Positions 1 to 5,655 of a DNA stretch of 6,130 bases are shown in pieces; the stretch's first letter is position 1; every line of letters starts with the position of its first letter. Location of the stretch: the NCBI GenBank assembly GCA_002438575.1, contig DJPP01000135.1, positions 15,920 through 22,049 on the forward strand, given 5' to 3'. A program made the translations under genes and the position numbers. The DNA is from Oscillospiraceae bacterium UBA6409. Its GTDB lineage: Bacteria; Bacillota; Clostridia; Oscillospirales; Oscillospiraceae. The notes below the pieces were generated by a model. That model had not been told where the DNA came from, searched no databases, and saw nothing but the letters and a program-made list of their open reading frames with translations.

Positions 1-1310
1 TCCTTCATGGTGCGGAAGATGTACTGCGCGTTCTCAATGGACAGCGCGCGGTCGGACATGAACGGGGTGTGGATGGCCTCGGTCATCATGCCCAGCAGGC
101 ACAGCTTCTGGTTGGTCAGGATGGTCACCATGTTGAACAGGGCGTCCTGGATGTGACCGCGGAAGATGTTGCCGGTCATGAACTTCGTGGGAGGCATATA
201 CTTCAGGGGCGCGTTGGGGAAGATCTCGCGGGCCATCTGGGCCTGCGCCAGCTCGTACAGGAACGTATCCTCCACGGCGGGATCCATCTCAAAGGCGTGA
301 CCCAGACCCATCTGCTCCTCGCGCATACCGGCGGTCTTTGCGAACGCCTCGTTGATGAACTGGGAGGCCAGCACGGTGTGGGCCGCGGTGATGGCGTCGT
401 CGGTGGTCAGATAGTTATCCTCACCGGTGTTGATGATAACGCCGGCATAGCCGTTGATGACGCGGGAGAAATACTGGTCCACGATGGTGCGCTGCATATT
501 GATATCGCGGAACAGAATGCCGTACAGCGCGTCGTTCAGCATGACGTCCAGACGCTCCAGAGCGCCCATAGCGGCGATCTCGGGCATACACAGACCGGAG
601 CAGTAGTTGCACAGCCGGATATAGCGGTGCTGCTCCTCGCCCACCTCGTCCAGCGCCGCGCGCATCAGGCGGAAGTTCTCCTGGGTGGCGTAGGTACCGC
701 CGAAGCCCTCGGTGGTCGCGCCGTAAGGCACGTAGTCCAGCAGGGACTGACCGGTGGTACGGATGACGGCGATGATGTCCGCGCCCTGCTTGGCGCCGGC
801 CTTGGCCTGGATGATATCCTCGTAGATATTGCCGGTAGCCACGATGATGTACAGGTACGGGCCTTCCTTATCGCCCCACGCCTTCAGGTAGCTGTTGCGC
901 TTGGCGACGTTCTTGTTGATGCGCTCCACGGTAGCGTTCACCACGGGGGTGATGGCGCCGCGGATCTCCGCGTCGGAATGGGCAGGGACCTTGCTCAGGT
1001 CCAGCTCGCCGCTGTTCACGGCCTCTGCCACGCCCTGGGGATCCTTGCCGGTCTCCACCATAGCGTTGCCGATAGCCCACGCGGCACCCACGGGCAGCAG
1101 GGAGTTTGCCATCAGGTGGTCAACGACCACGTTGGGCAGAGGAACGTCCATATCGTTGACGCCATCGATACCCAGCAGACGGCAAACAGCGCGCTCCACC
1201 GTGACGGTGGTGTGCTGGTCGATAAAGTGCTGGGTGTCGTCCGCGATCTTGGCGGCGGAGGCACGGGCACGGTTGACCAGCTCAAAATTCAAGCCGAGTT
1301 TGCTTTCCAT
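1..1310 (-). CDS. kamD: Lysine 5,6-aminomutase alpha subunit, 3' part outside window
   Basis: The large subunit of the adenosylcobalamin- and PLP-dependent D-lysine/L-beta-lysine 5,6-aminomutase (EC 5.4.3.3/5.4.3.4). It moves the terminal amino group of beta-lysine to C5, giving 3,5-diaminohexanoate, the second step of lysine fermentation. The reading frame opens with ATG (CAT at 1308-1310) and stays open for 436 full codons to the left edge. The family is about 520 residues, so roughly 80 are missing. The protein begins MESKLGLNFELVN and contains the family-typical stretch GATTEGFGGTYATQENF (residues 197-213). Positions I recall as PLP or substrate contacts in the Acetoanaerobium (Clostridium) sticklandii enzyme all match: R184, S189, S238, Y263, R268 and D298. 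A GAGAGGG ribosome binding site (1317-1323) abuts the kamA stop codon, and the 13-bp gap indicates translational coupling. The B12-binding subunit gene kamE is expected next, outside the window. Identification is firm; the numbering comparison is from memory. Confidence 0.96.
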   Translation of the reverse strand, partial: MESKLGLNFELVNRARASAAKIADDTQHFIDQHTTVTVERAVCRLLGIDGVNDMDVPLPNVVVDHLMANSLLPVGAAWAIGNAMVETGKDPQGVAEAVNSGELDLSKVPAHSDAEIRGAITPVVNATVERINKNVAKRNSYLKAWGDKEGPYLYIIVATGNIYEDIIQAKAGAKQGADIIAVIRTTGQSLLDYVPYGATTEGFGGTYATQENFRLMRAALDEVGEEQHRYIRLCNYCSGLCMPEIAAMGALERLDVMLNDALYGILFRDINMQRTIVDQYFSRVINGYAGVIINTGEDNYLTTDDAITAAHTVLASQFINEAFAKTAGMREEQMGLGHAFEMDPAVEDTFLYELAQAQMAREIFPNAPLKYMPPTKFMTGNIFRGHIQDALFNMVTILTNQKLCLLGMMTEAIHTPFMSDRALSIENAQYIFRTMK

Positions 1311-1323
1311 AGTTTACCCTCTC

Positions 1324-2574
1324 TTATTTCTTGACGTGACGCTCGTTACGCAGCAGCTTGGTGGGCTCCAGATAGCGCTGAGCAGTACCCTCGGCGACCC
1401 ATGCCACGCCGGTCTTCTCCACCTTCTTCTTGCCGGTGCAGACGTCGCAGTGGCAATCCTGGACATAGTGCTCGGGCTGCGTGTAAGAGGTGATAACGCC
1501 CTCGAAGTTACGCAGGATGACCTTGCGGGGCGTCTCGGAGATCAGATAGTTGGGCATAACGGGGGTCTTGCCGCCGCCGCCGGGGGCATCCACCACGAAG
1601 GTGGGAACACAGTAGCCGGAGGTATGACCGCGCAGGGCTTCCATGATCTCGATGCCCTTGGACACGGGGGTACGGAAGTGGCTCAGGCCCAGGGAAGGAT
1701 CGCAGGCATAGATGTAGTAGGGACGGACACGCATCTTGACCAGACCGTGGACCAGCTCCATCATCACATGAGAGCAATCGTTCACGCCGGCCAGCAGCAC
1801 GGACTGGTTGCCCAGGGGGATACCGGCGTCAGCCAGCATAGCGCAGGCCTTGGCGGCTTCGGGAGTGAACTCCTTGGGGGTGTTGAAGTGGGTGTTCAGC
1901 CACACGGGATGATACTTCTTCAGCATGGCGCACAGCTCGGGGGTGATACGCTGGGGGCACACAACGGGCGTACGGGAGCCCAGACGCACGATCTCCACAT
2001 GGGGGATGGCGCGCACGCGCTTGATGATGTACTCCAGGGTGTCGTCCTCGACCATCAGGGAGTCACCGCCGGACAGCAGCACATCGCGGACCTCGGGATG
2101 GGCGGCCACATAATCGATGCACTTGTCGATCTGCTGCATAGGCACTTCGCAGTCGTTCTGACCGGCAAAACGACGACGGGTGCAGTGACGGCAGTACATG
2201 GAACACTGGTCGGTGATCAGCAGCAGCACGCGGTCAGGATAGCGGTGGGTCAGGCCGGGAGTGGGGGAGTCGGTATCCTCGTGCAGGGGATCGGCATCCT
2301 CATAGTCGGCATACTCCAGCTCTTCAGCGCGGGGGATAGCCATCTTGCGGATGGGATCAAACGGATCGTCCAGATCGATCAGGGACAGATAGTAGGGGGT
2401 GACAGCCATACGCAGCTTGCCCAGGGTCTTGGCAACGCCGGCTTCCTCGTCGGGGGTCAGGGTCATGTACTTCTTCAGATCCTCAACCGTCTCAGCGCGG
2501 TTAGCGACCTGCCAATGCCAGTCGTTCCACAGATTTTCGGGAACGTCAGCGAACAAACCGTTGCGAGTTTTCAT
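1324..2574 (-). CDS. kamA: L-lysine 2,3-aminomutase (radical SAM)
   Basis: Converts L-lysine to L-beta-lysine (EC 5.4.3.2), the entry step of lysine fermentation, using a [4Fe-4S] cluster, S-adenosylmethionine and PLP. The 416-residue protein matches the usual clostridial length. The radical-SAM motif CSMYCRHC gives cluster cysteines C124, C128 and C131. PGGGGK ends in the PLP lysine K336. D292 and D329 match the aspartates that bind the lysine side-chain amine, and R133 the carboxylate-binding arginine. C267 with C374, C376 and C379 match the structural zinc site. Every one sits exactly one residue before its counterpart in the Clostridium subterminale enzyme (numbering recalled), so a catabolic lysine enzyme is much more likely than EF-P-modifying EpmB, which lacks the zinc-binding C-terminal extension. 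The start MKTRNGLFADVPENLW follows an AAGGAGA ribosome binding site (2581-2587). It is preceded by an 89-bp gap with a stable hairpin and followed closely by kamD. Confidence 0.97.
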   Translation of the reverse strand: MKTRNGLFADVPENLWNDWHWQVANRAETVEDLKKYMTLTPDEEAGVAKTLGKLRMAVTPYYLSLIDLDDPFDPIRKMAIPRAEELEYADYEDADPLHEDTDSPTPGLTHRYPDRVLLLITDQCSMYCRHCTRRRFAGQNDCEVPMQQIDKCIDYVAAHPEVRDVLLSGGDSLMVEDDTLEYIIKRVRAIPHVEIVRLGSRTPVVCPQRITPELCAMLKKYHPVWLNTHFNTPKEFTPEAAKACAMLADAGIPLGNQSVLLAGVNDCSHVMMELVHGLVKMRVRPYYIYACDPSLGLSHFRTPVSKGIEIMEALRGHTSGYCVPTFVVDAPGGGGKTPVMPNYLISETPRKVILRNFEGVITSYTQPEHYVQDCHCDVCTGKKKVEKTGVAWVAEGTAQRYLEPTKLLRNERHVKK

Positions 2575-2616
2575 GTCGTTTCTCCTTCACAAAAATCGTT
2601 ATTTCAGGTACGCCAA

Positions 2617-2650
2617 AGGCTGGGAGTCCCCCGAAGGGGACGCCCAGCTT
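2617..2650 (-). other. Stable UUCG-capped hairpin between kdd and kamA
   Basis: In the transcript, arms 2643-2650 and 2617-2624 (core GCTGGG/CCCAGC) pair. After one A/G mismatch, GTCCCC and GGGGAC (2636-2641 and 2626-2631) pair around a TTCG loop closed by C-G, the classic extra-stable cUUCGg tetraloop. It lies 13 bp after the kdd stop. No T-run follows directly (CCTTTGG comes next; a TTTTT appears only about 20 nt later), so it is a poor intrinsic terminator. It more plausibly serves as an mRNA-stability or processing element that sets the kdd to kamA ratio, or as a weak attenuator. The structure is visible; the role is inference. Confidence 0.7.
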
Positions 2651-2663
2651 CGGTCAAATTCGT

Positions 2664-3716
2664 TTAGCAGTACTTCTCGTCGAACAGCTTACGCAGCTTG
2701 GGGTTCTCACGCAGCACGTCCAGGGTGATCTGCGCGTGGTTCTTGGTGTAGCCGTTGCCGATGATCATGGTAACGTCCTTGCCGATACCCTCAGCGCCCA
2801 GGGCAGCCTTGGTGAAGGAGGTAGCCATGGAGAAGAAGTACACCAGGCCGTCGTCACGGACGGGCAGGATGGCGGACATCTCGCAGGACTCGATGTTCAC
2901 GCAGCAGATGGACAGATCGTACTCCTTGCCGTCGTTGGCAGCCAGAGCAGCCTCCATGACCTCAACGGGCTTGGTGCAGTCGGCGACGATCACGTCGGTG
3001 TACACGCCCAGCTCCAGCAGACCGGGGACCTGCTTGGGGTTGCGGACGACGCCCACGACCTTGCCCTTGGGGCCGACCTTCTTCATAGCTTCCCAACCGC
3101 ACAGAACGCCGGACTTGCCGTTGGCGCCCAGGATCAGAACGCTGTCGCCCTCCTTGGGCAGCTTGCGGGCCTGGGCAGGAGCGCCGGCCACGTCCAGAGC
3201 AGCCAGGGCCAGAGGCTCAGACATATCCTCGGGCATCTTGGCGTACAGGGCGGACTCGAACAGGATGGCCTTGCCGACGATGTCCACGCGGTCGATATCC
3301 TTGTGGATGGCCAGGATCTTGTCGATCTTCAGCGGGGTCATGGACAGGGAGACCAGAGAGACGATCTTGTCGCCTTCCTTCAGGTCGAAGCCGGGCTTCT
3401 TCTTCAGGTCCTCGCCGATGTGAGCGACGACGCCCTTGAACATACCGCCGGAACCGGTGACAGGATTCTGCTGCTTGCCGCGCTCAGCGACGATGCCCAG
3501 GATCATTTCGCCGATCTTCTTCTCGTCGCCGCCGCAGGCCTCGGAGATCTGGGTGAAGGAAGCGGAGTCGATGTTCAGGGAAGTGACATCGCAGACGATC
3601 TCGTTGGAATAGACCTTGCTCATGTCGTTGTCGATCTTCCACGCAGCCTGGGTCAGAACGCCCTTGGGCTCGATAACGCGGTGGGTACCGTACTTGTTGC
3701 CTTTCAGTTCAGCCAT
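2664..3716 (-). CDS. kdd: L-erythro-3,5-diaminohexanoate dehydrogenase
   Basis: Catalyses NAD(P)-linked oxidative deamination of 3,5-diaminohexanoate to 3-keto-5-aminohexanoate (EC 1.4.1.11), the step after the two aminomutases. The 350-residue product begins MAELKGNKYGTHRVIEPKGVL, the typical Kdd opening. It has a conserved NPVTGSGGMFKG segment (84-95), an alcohol-dehydrogenase-like N-terminal domain, and a Rossmann nucleotide-binding motif LILGANGKSG (194-203). The GANGKSG loop differs from the GxGxxG of zinc alcohol dehydrogenases and is, as I recall, characteristic of Kdd. The start is supported by a perfect AGGAGG (3725-3730) eight bases upstream. It follows a long 223-bp gap after kce and precedes the hairpin gap before kamA, so it could have its own expression control. 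Identity rests on both sequence and operon context. Confidence 0.95.
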   Translation of the reverse strand: MAELKGNKYGTHRVIEPKGVLTQAAWKIDNDMSKVYSNEIVCDVTSLNIDSASFTQISEACGGDEKKIGEMILGIVAERGKQQNPVTGSGGMFKGVVAHIGEDLKKKPGFDLKEGDKIVSLVSLSMTPLKIDKILAIHKDIDRVDIVGKAILFESALYAKMPEDMSEPLALAALDVAGAPAQARKLPKEGDSVLILGANGKSGVLCGWEAMKKVGPKGKVVGVVRNPKQVPGLLELGVYTDVIVADCTKPVEVMEAALAANDGKEYDLSICCVNIESCEMSAILPVRDDGLVYFFSMATSFTKAALGAEGIGKDVTMIIGNGYTKNHAQITLDVLRENPKLRKLFDEKYC

Positions 3717-3754
3717 TTTAGTTTCCTCCTAAATTTATTTACAATTCTTTCTTT

Positions 3755-3773
3755 TAATAGCTTCTAATAGCTT
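3755..3773 (-). repeat. Tandem direct repeat upstream of kdd
   Basis: Two copies of TAATAGCTT on the plus strand (AAGCTATTA in the transcript), at 3755-3763 and 3765-3773, are spaced one helical turn (10 bp) apart, 25-45 bp upstream of the kdd ribosome binding site. The spacing would suit protein dimers on one DNA face, but the sequence is AT-rich and could be chance. No regulator is identified. Confidence 0.4.
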
Positions 3774-3781
3774 TCAGCGGA

Positions 3782-3931
3782 CACTGAACGGATGCGTCGG
3801 ATGGATGGACGAGAAAATTTTTTGTCTGTCAAGGCGTGTGGTTTGCAGGAATACTTTGTGTATTTCAAAAAACACACGGGAAGGCAGACGGGAAATTTTC
3901 CGTTCAGCCGCCGACAGCACTTCGTTCAGTG
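3782..3931. repeat. Spaced inverted repeats, one arm with two possible partners
   Basis: CACTGAACG at 3782-3790 is the exact reverse complement of CGTTCAGTG at 3923-3931. The overlapping CTGAACGG at 3784-3791 is the exact reverse complement of CCGTTCAG at 3900-3907. One arm next to kdd could therefore pair with either of two arms next to the kce stop, closing RNA loops of about 110-130 nt. A local CACT/AGTG hairpin also uses the kce-proximal arm. The repeats are exact, but there is no direct evidence for a role. Confidence 0.45.
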
Positions 3932-3940
3932 GCTGCGTCA

Positions 3941-4768
3941 TTACTTCAGGGGCTTCAGGCTCAGGATCTCGCGGGCCTCAGCGGGGGTAGCGATCTCGCG
4001 GCCCAGCTCCTTGGCGATACGGACGACCTTGGCCACCAGCTCGCCGTTGGACGCGGCCTTCTGGCCCTTGCCCAGGTAGATGTTGTCCTCGAAGCCCACG
4101 CGGACGTTGCCGCCCATAGCGATAGCGGCAGCAGCCATGGTCCAGGCAGCGCGGCCCACGCCGGACACGGTCCAGGTGGCGTTGGCCGGGATCTTGCTGG
4201 CGAAGAACGCCAGGTTCTCCACAGTGGCGGGGGTGCAGCCATGGACGCCCAGCACGAAGTTGAACTGCATGGGATCGCCGGGGACCTCGCCCTTCTTGGC
4301 CATACCCAGAACGGTGTCGATGTGGCCCAGCTCGAAGCACTCGTACTCGGGCTTGATGCCGTTCTCGATCATGCGCTTGCCGAAGGCGCGCATGGTGGGC
4401 ATGGTGTTGTCGAAGATCTCGTCGCCGAAGTTGCAGGTACCGCAGTCCAGGGTGGCCATCTCGGGGAACAGCTCGGTGGGCTGCAGACGCTCCTCGGGGC
4501 TCATGCCGGTGGCGCCGCCGGTGGAGGGGATCATGATGACGTCGGGCAGCTCCTTGCGGATGGCGTCCATGACGACCTTGAAACGCTCGCGGCCCTGGGT
4601 GGGAGTGCCGTCGTCCTCGCGGACGTGGATGTGCAGGATCGCCGCACCGGCCTCGTAGGCGGACTTAGCCTCGCGGACCATCTCCTCGACGGTATAGGGA
4701 ACAGCCTCGTTCTGGGCCTTGGTGACCTCAGCGCCGCAGATAGCAGCGGTAATGATAAGCTTCTCCAT
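3941..4768 (-). CDS. kce: 3-keto-5-aminohexanoate cleavage enzyme (BKACE family)
   Basis: Reacts 3-keto-5-aminohexanoate with acetyl-CoA to give acetoacetate and 3-aminobutyryl-CoA (EC 2.3.1.247). It is the founding activity of the beta-keto acid cleavage enzyme family (formerly DUF849), a TIM-barrel zinc enzyme. The 275-residue length is usual. H46 and H48 in the HIHVR strand, with E227 in VGFEDN, match the zinc ligands. E14, S82 (IPSTGG) and D228 match residues implicated in substrate binding and catalysis in the Cloacimonas enzyme, and R223 its conserved arginine (C-terminal ones shifted by three; numbering recalled). The HGCTPAT segment (176-182) is also typical. The family covers many substrates, so the lysine assignment rests on strong sequence resemblance plus its place between kal and kdd. 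The AAGGAG ribosome binding site (4777-4782) overlaps the kal stop codon and the gap is only 12 bp, implying translational coupling. Confidence 0.95.
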   Translation of the reverse strand: MEKLIITAAICGAEVTKAQNEAVPYTVEEMVREAKSAYEAGAAILHIHVREDDGTPTQGRERFKVVMDAIRKELPDVIMIPSTGGATGMSPEERLQPTELFPEMATLDCGTCNFGDEIFDNTMPTMRAFGKRMIENGIKPEYECFELGHIDTVLGMAKKGEVPGDPMQFNFVLGVHGCTPATVENLAFFASKIPANATWTVSGVGRAAWTMAAAAIAMGGNVRVGFEDNIYLGKGQKAASNGELVAKVVRIAKELGREIATPAEAREILSLKPLK

Positions 4769-4780
4769 CGTCGTCGCTCC

Positions 4781-5182
4781 TTACTTCTCGATGGGCAGAC
4801 GCTGGCAGTCCTTGGGGGTAACGCAGGTGCCGTGGGCACGGCAGACCACCACGGGCTCAGCCAGAACGTCAGCGGCGGAAGCGCTGATGTCAGGGCGGGA
4901 GACGATGACCTTGCGGGCCTCGAACTTCATGGTACGGGAGGTGTTGCCGATCTTCTCGATCTCGCCGTAGGCCTCGATGTAGTCGCCGGCGTAGACGGGC
5001 GCCAGGAACTCCACGTTGTCATACGCGCAGAACAGGCCCTCGTCGCCGTCGCACTTGATCAGCAGCTCGGTGGCCACATCGCCGAACAGGTGCACCATGT
5101 GTGCGCCGTCCACCAGGTTGCCGCCGTAGTGGGCGTCCTTCGCGCTCATACGCAGACGAAGCAGAGATGTCATCTTTTCCAT
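4781..5182 (-). CDS. kal: 3-aminobutyryl-CoA ammonia-lyase
   Basis: Removes ammonia from L-3-aminobutyryl-CoA to form crotonyl-CoA (EC 4.3.1.14), linking lysine breakdown to butyrate formation. It is a small single-domain protein of the hotdog fold, 133 residues here, with the family-typical segment [20 protein letters not shown] (17-36) and a hotdog core around [21 protein letters not shown] (split at residues 59-79). An in-frame ATG 39 bases further upstream (5221) would make 146 residues. I reject it because the perfect AAGGAGG ribosome binding site lies inside that extension, eight bases before [16 protein letters not shown]. It is the first gene after the promoter and riboswitch-like leader, so it directly receives any lysine control. 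Identity depends partly on context, because hotdog proteins are diverse in function. Confidence 0.93.
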   Translation of the reverse strand: MEKMTSLLRLRMSAKDAHYGGNLVDGAHMVHLFGDVATELLIKCDGDEGLFCAYDNVEFLAPVYAGDYIEAYGEIEKIGNTSRTMKFEARKVIVSRPDISASAADVLAEPVVVCRAHGTCVTPKDCQRLPIEK

Positions 5183-5190
5183 AAGTTTTT

Positions 5191-5197
5191 CCTCCTT
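5191..5197 (-). promoter_or_regulatory. kal ribosome binding site (decides the start)
   Basis: AAGGAGG in the transcript, separated by eight bases from the ATG at 5182. It lies within the longer ORF beginning at 5221 and so argues for the shorter 133-residue protein. Confidence 0.9.
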
Positions 5198-5203
5198 CAA
5201 ATT

Positions 5204-5222
5204 TTTGGACGTGCATTCCAAA
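5204..5222 (-). repeat. Small inverted repeat before the kal ribosome binding site
   Basis: TTTGGA and TCCAAA (5204-5209, 5217-5222) can form a 6-bp stem with a 7-nt loop ending seven bases upstream of the Shine-Dalgarno sequence, downstream of the riboswitch terminator. It is weak and AT-rich. It may protect the 5' region or insulate the ribosome binding site, or mean nothing. Confidence 0.35.
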
Positions 5223-5257
5223 TACCAGAGCTGGCCTCGGCACTTCTTTTGGGTATG

Positions 5258-5297
5258 AAAAAAGCGCTATCGGTCAAGGTCGTTGACCAATAGCGCT
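5258..5297 (-). terminator. Conditional intrinsic terminator of the kal leader
   Basis: In the transcript, AGCGCTAT (5290-5297) pairs with ATAGCGCT (5263-5270), one G-T wobble follows, and GGTCAA (5283-5288) pairs with TTGACC (5272-5277). This makes a 15-bp stem with a 5-nt loop, followed directly by TTTTTT (5258-5263, the first T pairing at the stem base). It sits between the aptamer and kal. Its 5' arm contains the 3' strand of aptamer helix P1 (5286-5293), so formation is exclusive with the folded aptamer. This makes it the riboswitch expression platform. Confidence 0.92.
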
Positions 5298-5456
5298 CCA
5301 TGTATCACTACATGACAGCAGCGCCGCTTACACCGCGCTGCCAGGAACCGCACGCACAGACCCGTCCGGTCCCTTCGGCGGAAGACCCCTTCCTGCAAAT
5401 TTACCGGGTGCCTGTCCCCAAATATGCAGTACCCTGTCCTCCGCGCCTCTATTGAC
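5286..5456 (-). promoter_or_regulatory. Lysine riboswitch (L-box) aptamer
   Basis: Conserved L-box blocks appear in order in the transcript: AATAGAGGCGCG (5442-5453), GAAGGGG then CGCCGAAG (ending 5373), and TGGAGCGCTATTGG (5287-5300). These match the AUAGAGGUGCG, CGCCGAAG and GGAGGGCUAU blocks of B. subtilis lysC. Five helices can be drawn by hand. P1 is 5449-5456 with 5286-5293. P2 is 5436-5442 plus 5445-5447 with 5377-5386, the unpaired bases lying in the expected loop-E region; its distal part is 5420-5429 with 5393-5402. P3 is 5367-5374 with 5343-5350, P4 is 5335-5341 with 5318-5324, and P5 is CATGTA/TACATG (5299-5314) with a GUGA tetraloop. Loops L2 and L3 contain ACCCG and CGGGT, which could kiss as in known structures. 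Placement before a lysine-degradation operon fits the ligand. The P1 3' strand lies in the terminator, predicting lysine-dependent activation. Confidence 0.92.
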
Positions 5457-5482
5457 TGATATTATGAAATTTCTACCTATAA

Positions 5483-5510
5483 ATTATACCTTTTTCAGTG
5501 GCTTTGTCAA
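5483..5510 (-). promoter_or_regulatory. Sigma-A promoter of the kal-kce-kdd-kamA-kamD operon
   Basis: A perfect TTGACA -35 box (5505-5510) and a perfect TATAAT -10 box (5483-5488) are separated by 16 bp, in an AT-rich setting. The start should fall near 5475-5477, about 20 nt before aptamer helix P1, giving a leader of roughly 290 nt. Such a strong core promoter fits an operon controlled mainly at the leader-RNA level. Confidence 0.92.
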
Positions 5511-5524
5511 GTGACATTGTGACA
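5505..5524. promoter_or_regulatory. Repeat motifs overlapping the -35 box, possible operator
   Basis: TGTCA (5505-5509) and TGACA (5512-5516) form an inverted repeat across the -35 box, and GTGACA repeats directly at 5511-5516 and 5519-5524 (8-bp period). Such an arrangement can be a regulator site, but the motifs are short and one arm is the -35 hexamer itself. No regulator gene is in view. Confidence 0.3.
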
Positions 5525-5627
5525 GAAAAGACAATAACTTTTTTGTGCGATACGAATAAATTTCAGCCCTGTATTTCGGCATTTCCCCAAGGAAACGCCC
5601 TCTCCCCCGCGGCTGTGTTTCTCACAG

Positions 5628-5655
5628 AAAAAAGCGCCCCGCAGGGCGCTTTTTT
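5628..5655 (-). terminator. Intrinsic terminator of the MutS-like gene
   Basis: A perfect GCGCCC/GGGCGC stem (5634-5639 with 5644-5649) with a 4-nt loop is flanked by six A's and six T's that extend pairing to 12 bp. The near-symmetry could allow function on both strands, but the minus-strand gene ends here: its stop codon (5654-5656) overlaps the A-tract. It separates this upstream unit from the lysine operon promoter. Confidence 0.93.

Larger units (their letters stand above)
3717..3940 (-). other. kce-kdd intergenic region
   Basis: This gene-free stretch is AT-richer than its surroundings and long for the middle of an operon. It holds the kdd ribosome binding site (3725-3730), a 10-bp-period direct repeat (3755-3773), and several inverted-repeat arms built on CGTTCAG/CTGAACG. 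A consensus TTGACA lies at 3827-3832 on the minus strand, but I find no acceptable -10 element 16-18 bp from it, so I do not call a promoter. A T-run (TTTTTT, 3867-3872 in minus sense) has no convincing GC-rich stem before it, so I do not call a terminator. No small ORF with a ribosome binding site is apparent. Confidence 0.6.

Noticed and set aside
69..1334. Plus-strand open frame of 421 codons opposite kamD
   Set aside because: The minus strand encodes a clear KamD with conserved active-site residues; the plus frame is its complement.
895..2667. Very long plus-strand open frame (590 codons) across kamD, kamA and the gap
   Set aside because: It is an antisense shadow of GC-rich, third-position-biased minus-strand genes. 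Its translation is low-complexity rich in G, H, L, V and Q, has no recognisable domain, and crosses gene boundaries.
2736..3767. Plus-strand open frame of 343 codons opposite kdd
   Set aside because: It mirrors kdd codon for codon, is rich in H, D, G and Q with no domain, and has no ribosome binding site. kdd is firmly identified.
3867..3880. T-run after kce as an intrinsic terminator
   Set aside because: No GC-rich stem lies immediately before it; only short imperfect pairings can be drawn.
5183..5221. N-terminal extension of kal from the ATG at 5221
   Set aside because: The extension encodes the Shine-Dalgarno sequence itself, and the shorter product fits the family start.
3836..5293. Plus-strand open frame of 485 codons opposite kce and kal
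   Set aside because: It is an antisense shadow running through two real genes and into the riboswitch leader, with compositionally odd translation.
5298..5456. Alternative explanations for the leader: T-box or another riboswitch class
   Set aside because: There is no T-box TGGNACCGCG motif and no specifier-loop layout, whereas the ordered conserved blocks and five-helix fold match the lysine aptamer.
5613..5627. Small CTGTG/CACAG hairpin beside the MutS-like gene terminator
   Set aside because: Only 5 bp, located after the terminator where transcription should already have stopped; probably chance.
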